The notes under the pieces were generated by a model that was not told the origin of the DNA, searched no databases, and worked only from the letters and a program-made list of their open reading frames with translations. A program made the translations under genes and the position numbers. A stretch of 5,185 nucleotides of DNA from Gemmatimonadales bacterium. Lineage in GTDB: Bacteria > Gemmatimonadota > Gemmatimonadetes > Gemmatimonadales > GWC2-71-9. The stretch lies in the NCBI GenBank assembly GCA_030597435.1, contig JAUVRV010000252.1, forward strand, positions 1 to 5,185, in the 5' to 3' direction. This document shows positions 1 through 5,185 of this stretch, piece after piece. The stretch's first letter is position 1, and every line of letters starts with the position of its first letter.

Positions 1-1509
1 CCGCGGCAGCATCTCCTCGCGCATGGCGAGTTGATACGCCGTGGCCGCAATCACTACTGCCGACTGCATGAGATCGTCGATCAACATGTGGTCGTAGGTG
101 TCGAGATACGTGTGGTGATTACGCTGGCTGTACTCGACCGGGTCCTGGATGAATTGGAAACCGGGAATGCCGGCGCCGTCGAACGCCAGGTGGTCGGTGC
201 CGCCGGTGTTGCGATGCCAAACGGAAACGACGCCGAGGTCGCGGAACGGCCACAGGATCTGCTCGAACACCGGGATCACACCTTCGTTCATCTGCGTGTA
301 GATGCGGGGGGGGGGGGGGGGGGGGTTGTCGTAGTTGAGGTATGCAGAGATCTCGCCATTGAGATCGGCGTGCTGCTCGACCCAGGCACGTGAACCCAGC
401 AACCCCTGCTCCTCACCGCTCCACAGAGCGATCCTGATGGTGCGACGCGGCTGTACACCTAGCTCCTTCAAGATCCGCATCGCTTCCATCATCACCAGCG
501 AGCCAGCGGCGTTGTCGACGGCACCGGTTCCCATGTACCAGGAGTCGAGGTGCGCGCCGATCATGACGTACTCGTCGGCCTTGTCACTGCCGGTGATATC
601 TGCCAGCACGTTGTACCCGTTCATATCGTCGGCTTGGAACTGGTTCTGCACGTTTACCTCGAGCTGTACCGGTACGCCGCGCTCGACGTTGCGATAGATC
701 TGACCGTACTGTTCCGCCGAGACGACGAGTTGCGGCAGCGGCACCGGGTTGTTGGGATCGCGGCCCGCTTGATTGGAGGTACTGCGCAGGATGCCGTAGT
801 TGCGTGACGAGCGTGACAACAGCCCCAGCACTCCCTCTTCCCGGAACATCTCGTCACGCACAGCCTGCACCTCGCGCATGCGGCGCCGCATCTCCATGAA
901 CTCCGCTCTACGCTGGGGAGAGAAGTTGCCACCGCCTTCAGACGGCTCCACCGGCGTCAGCAACTCCTCGACGGTCCAGCGGCGATCCCACTGCTCCCAT
1001 TCGGGATCGATATCTCGAGGCTGGTCCAGCAAGATGAACGCATTGCCAAGTTGACCGCGGTACTTGGCGAGATCGGGTAGGCTGTCGACCTGTACGATCA
1101 TCACCTGTCCGGTAACACTACCGTTGGTACTGCCCGTCCACGCTGCCGGTTGAGCGTGAAGCGGCTGGGCGTATGGAGTCAAGATCTGCCCGCTGTAGTA
1201 CTCGCGGGACCAACCCTGCCCGAACTCTCCCCACGACTCGACATTGATGTTATCGAGTCCCCACTCGGCGAACTTCTCGATGGTCCACGCCTGGGCCCGG
1301 CGTATACCGGGCGATGCCGTGAGCCGCGGCCCGAGCACATCGGTCATGTATTGGGCCATCTGGTCCATCTGAGACCGCTCGAGGCCCTCCTCACGGATCT
1401 GGTCGATCACGTTGAGGTCGACGACTTCCTGGGCGACCTGAGAGGAGAGACCGATTGGGATCGCAAGCAATGAACCGGCGATCAGGGAGTGTCGGATCCT
1501 AGTGAACAT
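1..1509 (-). CDS. Exported M28-family zinc metallopeptidase, carboxypeptidase Q-like (C-terminus cut by window edge)
   Basis: The reading frame is open for 503 codons from the ATG at 1509 to the left edge, with no stop in the window. Residues 1-26 form a signal peptide: basic start (MFTRIRH), hydrophobic core, then a small/polar region, so the enzyme should act in the periplasm or outside the cell. Residues about 100-300 carry a PA-like insertion with a charged helical stretch at 200-225. The catalytic M28 domain follows. Visible metal-site residues are H320 (AHLDSW), D332 (VDNAAG), E366/E367 (WSGEEQG; general base and zinc ligand), D394 (LNYDN) and H465/H466 (NHHTYLDTYD), with the conserved GGTDH at 436-440. 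By family knowledge it is a di-zinc amino- or dipeptidase; the substrate cannot be read from sequence. The last residues (REEMLPR) match the usual end of the family, so only a short tail is missing. A 20-nt C run (coding strand) encodes six prolines at 396-401 without breaking the frame. It is probably transcribed separately from tadA, which ends 189 nt upstream. Confidence 0.92.
   Translation of the reverse strand, partial: MFTRIRHSLIAGSLLAIPIGLSSQVAQEVVDLNVIDQIREEGLERSQMDQMAQYMTDVLGPRLTASPGIRRAQAWTIEKFAEWGLDNINVESWGEFGQGWSREYYSGQILTPYAQPLHAQPAAWTGSTNGSVTGQVMIVQVDSLPDLAKYRGQLGNAFILLDQPRDIDPEWEQWDRRWTVEELLTPVEPSEGGGNFSPQRRAEFMEMRRRMREVQAVRDEMFREEGVLGLLSRSSRNYGILRSTSNQAGRDPNNPVPLPQLVVSAEQYGQIYRNVERGVPVQLEVNVQNQFQADDMNGYNVLADITGSDKADEYVMIGAHLDSWYMGTGAVDNAAGSLVMMEAMRILKELGVQPRRTIRIALWSGEEQGLLGSRAWVEQHADLNGEISAYLNYDNPPPPPPRIYTQMNEGVIPVFEQILWPFRDLGVVSVWHRNTGGTDHLAFDGAGIPGFQFIQDPVEYSQRNHHTYLDTYDHMLIDDLMQSAVVIAATAYQLAMREEMLPR
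306..325. repeat. 20-nt G:C homopolymer inside the M28 peptidase gene
   Basis: Twenty consecutive G on the plus strand (C on the coding strand). The first C completes the Asn395 codon, the next 18 encode six prolines, and the last begins the Arg402 codon, so the normal frame continues on the far side with clearly family-like sequence (RIYTQMNEG...). In relatives, as I recall them, this place holds a Gly-rich loop of the type DNGTGxIRGIY of about the same length. One base fewer would give TGA after five further codons; one base more would give TAA just before the H465/H466 zinc ligand. It may be a real simple repeat or an assembly/sequencing artefact (poly-G). Confidence 0.9.
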
Positions 1510-1517
1510 GGGAATTG

Positions 1518-1522
1518 CTCCT
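1518..1522 (-). promoter_or_regulatory. Ribosome binding site of the M28 peptidase
   Basis: The minus strand reads AGGAG 8 nt before the ATG at 1509. This is a near-ideal Shine-Dalgarno sequence, and together with the signal peptide that starts directly at this ATG it fixes the start codon. Confidence 0.75.
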
Positions 1523-1590
1523 GGGGTCGGATAACGTATCTAAAGAAGTTACTTGTAGAATAGGAAGATGGAAGTTCGGAGTTGAGGATC

Positions 1591-1695
1591 ACTTCGGCCT
1601 TCAGACTTCGACATTCGACATTCAGCCTTCAAGCAACACTTCAAGATCAACCTGAAGGCCGAATGATGAAGTCCGAAGTCCGAAGTCTGAAGTGG
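1591..1695. repeat. Inverted array of degenerate 7-bp units; possible long hairpin after tadA
   Basis: Two blocks of exactly six 7-bp units each lie in opposite orientation: 1591-1632 (plus-strand units of the type ACTTCGG, CCTTCAG, CATTCGA) and 1654-1695 (units GAAGGCC, GAATGAT, GAAGTCC twice, GAAGTCT, GAAGTGG). They flank a 21-bp centre (1633-1653). The reverse complement of the left block aligns with the right block at roughly three quarters of positions, including two 7-base runs of identity, so the transcript could form a long imperfect stem. Three more loosely similar units (GAAGATG, GAAGTTC, GGAGTTG) occur at 1564-1584. The array starts 3 nt after the tadA stop. It could end or stabilise the clpB-tadA transcript, but there is no U-tract typical of an intrinsic terminator. 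Confidence 0.75.
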
Positions 1696-1698
1696 ATC

Positions 1699-2181
1699 TT
1701 ATCTTCTCTTCTCGAAGAACTTCGTCAGCATCTCCCCGCATTCGTCAGCCATGATGCCGCCGCGTACCTCGGGATTGTGGCTCAGCCTCGGATGGCGCAG
1801 CAGATCCTCGATGCTGCCGGCCATCCCGGCCTTGGGGTCGTAGGCTCCGAACAGGACCTTGCTCACTCGTGCGAGGACTATTGCGCCGGCGCACTGAGCA
1901 CACGGCTCGAGCGTGATGTAGAGAGTAGCTCCATCGAGGCGGTCGGTGTGCAGTTCGGTCAGTGCATGACGGATCGCGATGATTTCGGCGTGTTGGGTGA
2001 GATCGCGTCGCGCAACGGTTTCGTTGTGCGCCTCAGCGATGACATAGCCATCTCGTGCGACCGCCGCCCCAACAGGTACCTCACCCGCCACGGCGGCAAT
2101 GCGCGCCTCCTCGAGCGCGGCCTCCATACCGAGTCGGTCGACATCGGATAAAGGAGGACTGCTAGTTGCTTGTGTCGACAT
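1699..2181 (-). CDS. tadA: tRNA-specific adenosine-34 deaminase TadA
   Basis: This cytoplasmic enzyme deaminates adenosine 34 to inosine in tRNA-Arg(ACG), allowing one tRNA to read several CGN codons; it is normally essential and homodimeric. The 160-aa product is a single cytidine/deoxycytidylate deaminase fold. HAE at 64-66 supplies a zinc ligand (H64) and the proton-shuttling glutamate (E66); PCAQC at 93-97 supplies zinc ligands C94 and C97. Other TadA-typical segments are EVPVGA (34-39), HNE (52-54), TLYITLEPC (86-94), FGAYDPKAGMAGS (111-123) and the ending GGIMADECGEMLTKFF. That combination distinguishes it from guanine or cytosine deaminases. I chose the ATG at 2181, which has GGAG 7 nt upstream and overlaps the clpB end by 20 nt. 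The next in-frame ATG (2127, residue 19) lacks a good ribosome site and would start within the first helix of the fold. The preceding reading frame is open, but that is the clpB shadow. Confidence 0.96.
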   Translation of the reverse strand: MSTQATSSPPLSDVDRLGMEAALEEARIAAVAGEVPVGAAVARDGYVIAEAHNETVARRDLTQHAEIIAIRHALTELHTDRLDGATLYITLEPCAQCAGAIVLARVSKVLFGAYDPKAGMAGSIEDLLRHPRLSHNPEVRGGIMADECGEMLTKFFEKRR

Positions 2182-4798
2182 TGGCAGGCTCCGGTTCGGG
2201 ACTCTCTGCCCTGGCAAACTCCAATTTGTTGCCGTCAGTCGATCGCGTGACATGTATCGTGTCGCCCTCGCCGAACTCACCCTCGAGCACGGCCAACGCA
2301 ATCGGGTTCTGGACGTACCGCTGTATCGCTCGCTTGAGCGGACGCGCTCCGAACACAGGATCGTAGCCCTGCTGCACCAGAAACTCGCGCGCCTCGGGCG
2401 TAATGTCGAGGGAAAGACCGCGATCGGCCAGCAGCACGCGCACCCGCGCAAGCTGTAGACCGATGATAGCAGCCAGATCATCGCGCTTCAACTGGTTGAA
2501 CACAATCACGTCATCCACTCGGTTCAAGAACTCCGGCTTGAACGTCTGCCGCATGATATCCAGCACCTGACGCTCGGCCTCTGCCTCATGGCCCTCGCCC
2601 AACTCCAAGATGAACTGGCTCCCGATGTTGGACGTCATGATGATGACGCTGTTCTTGAAGTCCACTCGATGTCCCTGACTGTCGGTGAGTCGGCCGTCGT
2701 CGAGGATCTGGAGCAACACGTTGAACACGTCTGGATGCGCCTTTTCGATCTCGTCAAACAGCACCACCGAATATGGGCGGCGACGGACCGCCTCCGTCAG
2801 CTGACCTCCCTCATCGTATCCGATGTAACCCGGCGGCGCACCGATCATGCGTGAAACCGCGTGTTTCTCCATATACTCCGACATGTCGAGTCGTACCATG
2901 GCGCGTTCATCATCAAACAAGAACTCGGCGAGCGCACGGGCGGTCTCGGTCTTGCCCACACCGGTTGGCCCCAGAAAGATAAAACTGCCGATGGGGCGGT
3001 TGGGATCCTGCAACCCGGCGCGCGAACGTCGCACCGCGTTCGATACCGCCGACAGCGCCTCGCTCTGACCGATGACCCGGCGACTCAATTCATCTTCCAG
3101 CTTGGTGAGCCGCTCACGCTCCGACTCCATCATCTTGCTCACCGGTATCCCGGTCCAGCTCGACACTATCTCGGCGATGTCTTCGTCGCCGACCTCTTCT
3201 TTCAAGTACCTGGCTTTCTCCTGGATCTGATCCAGTCGCTGCCGCTCACGCTCGATTTGCTGCTCCAGTTCCGGCAGCCGACCGTAACGGATCTCGGCTG
3301 CCTTCTGTAGATCGCCCTGACGGGTAACCTGATCCGCAGTGACCCGTAGCTCCTCTAGTTCGGCTTTGAGATCTTGCAGCCGCGTGATGGCGACTTTCTC
3401 GGCCTGCCATTGGGCCTTCATGCTCTGCGATTGCTCTTCGAGTTCCGCGATCTCCTTCTTTACTGCCTGCAACCGCTCCTTGCTCGCCCGGTCTTTTTCA
3501 CGCGAGAGCGCCTGCTCTTCGATACGCAACTGGACGGTACGCCGCTCGACCTCATCGATCTCTTGCGGCAAGCTGTCGATCTCGATACGCAGCCGGCTCG
3601 CAGCCTCATCTATGAGGTCGATTGCCTTGTCGGGTAGCTGGCGCTCGCCAAGGTACCTGTCAGACAGAGTGGCCGCCGCAATGATTGCGTTGTCGGTGAT
3701 GCGAACGCCATGGTGGACCTCGTACCGTTCCTTGAGACCACGCAGGATGGCTACCGTGTCTTCCACGGAGGGCTCGCCCACGAACACCGGCTGGAAGCGG
3801 CGTTCGAGCGCCTTGTCTTTCTCGATATACTTGCGGTACTCATCGAGCGTGGTAGCACCAACCATATGCAACTCACCGCGTGACAATGCGGGCTTGAGCA
3901 TATTCGAAGCATCCACTGCCCCCTCTGCCGCTCCTGCCCCCACTATGGTATGCAGCTCATCGATGAAGACCACGAAGCGCCCTTCCTGACTCGTGATCTC
4001 CTTGAGCACGGCCTTGAGTCGCTCCTCGAATTCACCGCGGTACTTGGCACCGGCCAACAGCAGTCCCATGTCGAGCAGCACGATGCTCTTGCCACGCAGT
4101 GATTCGGGCACGTCACCGTTAACGATCCGTTGCGCCAGGCACTCGACTATTGCGGTCTTGCCGACACCGGGATCACCGATCAACACGGGGTTGTTCTTGG
4201 TACGGCGCGACAACACTTGCACCACACGACGGATCTCCTCGTCACGACCGATAACCGGATCGAGTTTACCCTGGCGAGCGAGGTCTGTGAGGTCTTTGGT
4301 GTAACGCTCGAGAGCGCGGTACTTACCCTCGGGATCTACGTCGGTCACCCGGTGACTACCGCGGACCTGCTCCAGTGCCTGAAGCAGATGATCCTTGTCG
4401 ATACCACGCGCACTCAAGAGCTCGCGCGCAGTGGTCCCTTTCGTGTCGACGAGGCCGATCAGCAGGTGCTCGGTCGAGATGTAGCTGTCACCCAGCTTCT
4501 TGGCCAACGCGTCAGCGCTATCGAGCGCGCCCGCCAGCTCGCGTGACATGGCCGAACGGTCGCCGCCACCCTCCTGCGTAGGCATCCGCTGTACTTCTCG
4601 TTCCGCCTCCTGACGCAGCTCGGTGACATTGAGACCCGACTTCTGCAACAGCGGCACGACGATGCCCTCTTCCTGGTCCAGCAGCGCCAGGCACAGGTGC
4701 GCATCGTTCACCACGGGATTGCCGCGTTCGGTCGCGAGCGACTGCGCAGCGCGTATCGCTTCGCCGGCCTTAACTGTGAATCTCTCGGGAGAAATCAT
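2162..4798 (-). CDS. clpB: ATP-dependent protein disaggregase ClpB (Hsp100)
   Basis: ClpB is a cytoplasmic hexameric AAA+ machine that pulls polypeptides out of aggregates together with DnaK/DnaJ/GrpE. The 878-aa product is full length. Domains in order: Clp N-terminal repeats (about 1-145); first AAA+ module with Walker A GDPGVGKT (208-215), pore-loop KYRG with Y253, Walker B VVFIDE (276-281) and Arg finger RRF (333-335); the long coiled-coil M domain (about 405-530) that separates ClpB from ClpA/ClpC and contacts DnaK; second AAA+ module with Walker A GPTGVGKT (610-617), pore loop GYIGY with Y658, Walker B VVLFDE (678-683), Arg finger NR (759-760) and sensor-2 GARPLKR (817-823). There is no IGF/IGL loop of the ClpP-binding type, in line with a non-proteolytic role. 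No catalytic residue is missing. A short acidic tail (ESPEPEP...) extends beyond the usual end. The start at 4798 begins the N-domain at the expected place (SPERFTVKAGEAI). The gene overlaps tadA by 20 nt. Confidence 0.98.
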   Translation of the reverse strand: MISPERFTVKAGEAIRAAQSLATERGNPVVNDAHLCLALLDQEEGIVVPLLQKSGLNVTELRQEAEREVQRMPTQEGGGDRSAMSRELAGALDSADALAKKLGDSYISTEHLLIGLVDTKGTTARELLSARGIDKDHLLQALEQVRGSHRVTDVDPEGKYRALERYTKDLTDLARQGKLDPVIGRDEEIRRVVQVLSRRTKNNPVLIGDPGVGKTAIVECLAQRIVNGDVPESLRGKSIVLLDMGLLLAGAKYRGEFEERLKAVLKEITSQEGRFVVFIDELHTIVGAGAAEGAVDASNMLKPALSRGELHMVGATTLDEYRKYIEKDKALERRFQPVFVGEPSVEDTVAILRGLKERYEVHHGVRITDNAIIAAATLSDRYLGERQLPDKAIDLIDEAASRLRIEIDSLPQEIDEVERRTVQLRIEEQALSREKDRASKERLQAVKKEIAELEEQSQSMKAQWQAEKVAITRLQDLKAELEELRVTADQVTRQGDLQKAAEIRYGRLPELEQQIERERQRLDQIQEKARYLKEEVGDEDIAEIVSSWTGIPVSKMMESERERLTKLEDELSRRVIGQSEALSAVSNAVRRSRAGLQDPNRPIGSFIFLGPTGVGKTETARALAEFLFDDERAMVRLDMSEYMEKHAVSRMIGAPPGYIGYDEGGQLTEAVRRRPYSVVLFDEIEKAHPDVFNVLLQILDDGRLTDSQGHRVDFKNSVIIMTSNIGSQFILELGEGHEAEAERQVLDIMRQTFKPEFLNRVDDVIVFNQLKRDDLAAIIGLQLARVRVLLADRGLSLDITPEAREFLVQQGYDPVFGARPLKRAIQRYVQNPIALAVLEGEFGEGDTIHVTRSTDGNKLEFARAESPEPEPANVDTSN
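2189..2192 (-). promoter_or_regulatory. Ribosome binding site of tadA within the clpB 3' end
   Basis: GGAG on the minus strand lies 7 nt before the tadA ATG at 2181 and is embedded in the last clpB codons. Ribosomes finishing clpB pass over it, which supports translational coupling and the choice of the upstream start. Confidence 0.55.
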
Positions 4799-4803
4799 TT
4801 CGA

Positions 4804-4809
4804 CTCTTT
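4804..4809 (-). promoter_or_regulatory. Probable ribosome binding site of clpB
   Basis: AAAGAG on the minus strand lies 5 nt before the ATG at 4798. It is a moderate Shine-Dalgarno match with slightly short spacing. No other in-frame start with a better site is evident nearby. Confidence 0.4.
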
Positions 4810-4859
4810 GCTAAGCCCTCGTGTCTCGTTTGGTAGAAAGGACATTCTGCCACGGATGG

Positions 4860-4875
4860 CGCAACGCTTATGCCG
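4860..4875 (-). promoter_or_regulatory. Candidate sigma-54 (RpoN) promoter for clpB
   Basis: The minus strand reads CGGCATAAGCGTTGCG, against the RpoN consensus TGGCAYRNNNNTTGCW. The invariant GG and GC are present with the required 10-nt spacing, and only the two outermost consensus bases differ. Transcription would start near 4849, leaving a leader of about 50 nt before the clpB ATG. I saw no good sigma-32-type (CTTGAA / CCCCAT) or CIRCE element in this gap. The match is sequence-only, and use of RpoN by this organism is not shown. Confidence 0.4.
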
Positions 4876-4890
4876 GGGGATTCCCTGCAA

Positions 4891-4912
4891 ATTTGGCCGA
4901 TTTACGCCAAAT
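4891..4912. promoter_or_regulatory. 7-bp perfect inverted repeat, possible operator upstream of clpB
   Basis: ATTTGGC (4891-4897) and GCCAAAT (4906-4912) are perfect inverted arms around an 8-nt spacer, about 95-115 bases upstream of the clpB start codon and just upstream of the sigma-54-like element. This is the usual geometry of a site bound by a dimeric regulator. I do not recognise the regulator; it is not CIRCE (TTAGCACTC arms). Confidence 0.35.
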
Positions 4913-4935
4913 AGACAGGCCTGATGCGTGAACGG

Positions 4936-4964
4936 AAAAGCGCGCCGACCCTTCGCCGACGCGC
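4936..4964 (-). terminator. Intrinsic terminator of the right-hand gene
   Basis: Read on the minus strand, GCGCGTCGGC and GTCGGCGCGC form a 10-bp GC-rich stem (two G-U pairs) closing a 5-nt loop, followed directly by TTTT (4939-4936). The U-tract is short. It lies about 100 nt after the stop of the FlgD-tail gene and well upstream of clpB, so it separates that gene from clpB. Confidence 0.7.
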
Positions 4965-5024
4965 CCATGTTGTGTGACCCAATTTGTAACCATTCGTACT
5001 CTCAGCTAGCCCGCTCCCATGATC

Positions 5025-5064
5025 ATCCGCGTAAATCCGCCGATATCCGCTTTGGTCCGCGGCC
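5025..5064. repeat. Four degenerate 10-bp tandem units directly after a stop codon
   Basis: On the plus strand the hexamer ATCCGC recurs at 5025, 5035 and 5045, and GTCCGC at 5055. Each is followed by four variable bases, giving a strict 10-bp period over 40 bp. The array abuts the stop codon (5065-5067) of the gene to its right, so it lies in that gene's 3' untranslated region. Function unknown. Confidence 0.65.
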
Positions 5065-5185
5065 TCACTTGATGATCGTCATGCGGTTATGGAATGACTG
5101 CCCGTCCACGATGAGCTGGTACACATAGACCCCGGAAGGTGCCTCACGGTCACTGCCACGGATCTTCCCGTCCCAGTAAGCGGAG
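5065..5185 (-). CDS. C-terminal end of a probable exported protein with a FlgD-like Ig tail (partial)
   Basis: Only the last 39 codons plus one base are in the window, ending with TGA at 5067-5065. The sequence WDGK...GSDREAPSGVYVYQL...R.TIIK matches the pattern at the end of FlgD_ig / C-terminal secretion-tail domains (WDGrd..G..v.SGvYfYrl......r.kmvllk). Such a domain usually ends large secreted or cell-surface proteins (peptidases, adhesins, beta-propellers). The N-terminal domains and true function lie outside the window. The stop is followed at once by a 10-bp repeat array, then a terminator, so this is the end of its transcription unit. Confidence 0.7.
   Translation of the reverse strand, partial: SAYWDGKIRGSDREAPSGVYVYQLIVDGQSFHNRMTIIK

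Larger units (their letters stand above)
1510..1698. other. Intergenic region between tadA and the M28 peptidase
   Basis: This 189-nt gap holds the 7-bp-period array described separately (about 1564-1695), which fills most of it. The remaining part before the peptidase ribosome binding site (about 1523-1563) is more AT-rich than the genes and is the likely place for the peptidase promoter, but I could not find a convincing -35/-10 pair. No small gene is apparent. Confidence 0.6.
4799..5064. other. Intergenic region upstream of clpB
   Basis: This 266-nt gap contains, from right to left, the 10-bp array, about 60 nt without recognisable structure (4965-5024), the terminator of the right-hand gene, the inverted repeat, the sigma-54-like element and the clpB leader. 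Small open frames here show no ribosome site or protein-like composition. Confidence 0.6.

Noticed and set aside
306..325. Homopolymer as a frameshift making the peptidase a pseudogene
   Set aside because: Codon counting shows the frame is kept: 503 whole codons from 1509 to 1, with family motifs on both sides of the tract.
31..393. Plus-strand open frame with a run of glycines and valines
   Set aside because: Its odd composition comes only from the poly-G tract; the true gene is the M28 peptidase on the other strand.
1523..1563. Sigma-70 promoter for the M28 peptidase
   Set aside because: The stretch is AT-rich, but no hexamer pair with acceptable match and spacing could be found by eye.
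1564..1695. CRISPR array
   Set aside because: Units are only 7 bp, contiguous and degenerate, without unique spacers between identical repeats.
1699..2127. tadA starting at the internal ATG (residue 19)
   Set aside because: No good ribosome site precedes it, while the upstream ATG has GGAG at 7 nt and retains the N-terminal residues that precede the first helix in the family.
1582..2151. A 189-codon plus-strand open frame across the 7-bp array and tadA
   Set aside because: Antisense to tadA, whose motifs are unmistakable, and its start lies in the repeat array. No protein family is recognisable.
3339..3989. A 216-codon plus-strand open frame antisense to clpB
   Set aside because: It lies wholly inside the well-conserved clpB gene, has Ser/Arg-rich composition typical of a reverse-strand shadow, and no recognisable domain.
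4802..4820. CIRCE-like HrcA operator (GAG...CTTAGCA) in the clpB leader
   Set aside because: Only a fragment resembles CIRCE; the second arm and the 9-nt spacer are absent.

Overview
The window looks like a piece of a bacterial chromosome of moderately high GC. Every supported gene lies on the minus strand, so transcription runs from right to left. Nothing marks it as plasmid, phage or transposon: there are no IS ends, integrases, tRNAs or CRISPR arrays. Two features suggest a free-living, secretion-rich bacterium of the Gemmatimonadota/Acidobacteriota/FCB kind: a secreted M28 metallopeptidase of the carboxypeptidase Q type, and an exported protein ending in a FlgD-like C-terminal domain. Short-period degenerate arrays next to stop codons fit the same impression. 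The phylum is inferred from style only; no marker gene is present.

In transcription order (right to left), the window begins with the last 39 codons of a gene whose end resembles a FlgD_ig/secretion-tail domain (5065-5185). Its 3' region holds a 10-bp-period array and an intrinsic terminator (4936-4964). A short intergenic region follows with a 7-bp inverted repeat and a good match to a sigma-54 promoter, upstream of a complete clpB (2162-4798, 878 aa disaggregase). The clpB 3' end overlaps the start of tadA (1699-2181, 160 aa tRNA adenosine deaminase) by 20 nt, so the two are very probably co-transcribed and translationally coupled. Three bases after the tadA stop begins an inverted array of 7-bp units (two 42-bp blocks around a 21-bp centre) that can fold into a long imperfect hairpin. 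The last gene is a nearly complete exported M28 peptidase (1-1509), whose C-terminus is cut by the window edge.

The core genes are ordinary housekeeping: ClpB rescues aggregated protein with DnaK, and TadA makes inosine-34 in tRNA-Arg(ACG). The peptidase and the FlgD-tail protein act outside the cytoplasm and have no evident link to them. The most unusual points are (1) a 20-nt homopolymer inside the peptidase active-site region that keeps the frame but replaces a normally non-proline loop with six prolines beside a zinc ligand, and (2) the two different short-period arrays placed 0-3 nt after stop codons. I saw no convincing new multi-gene system here.
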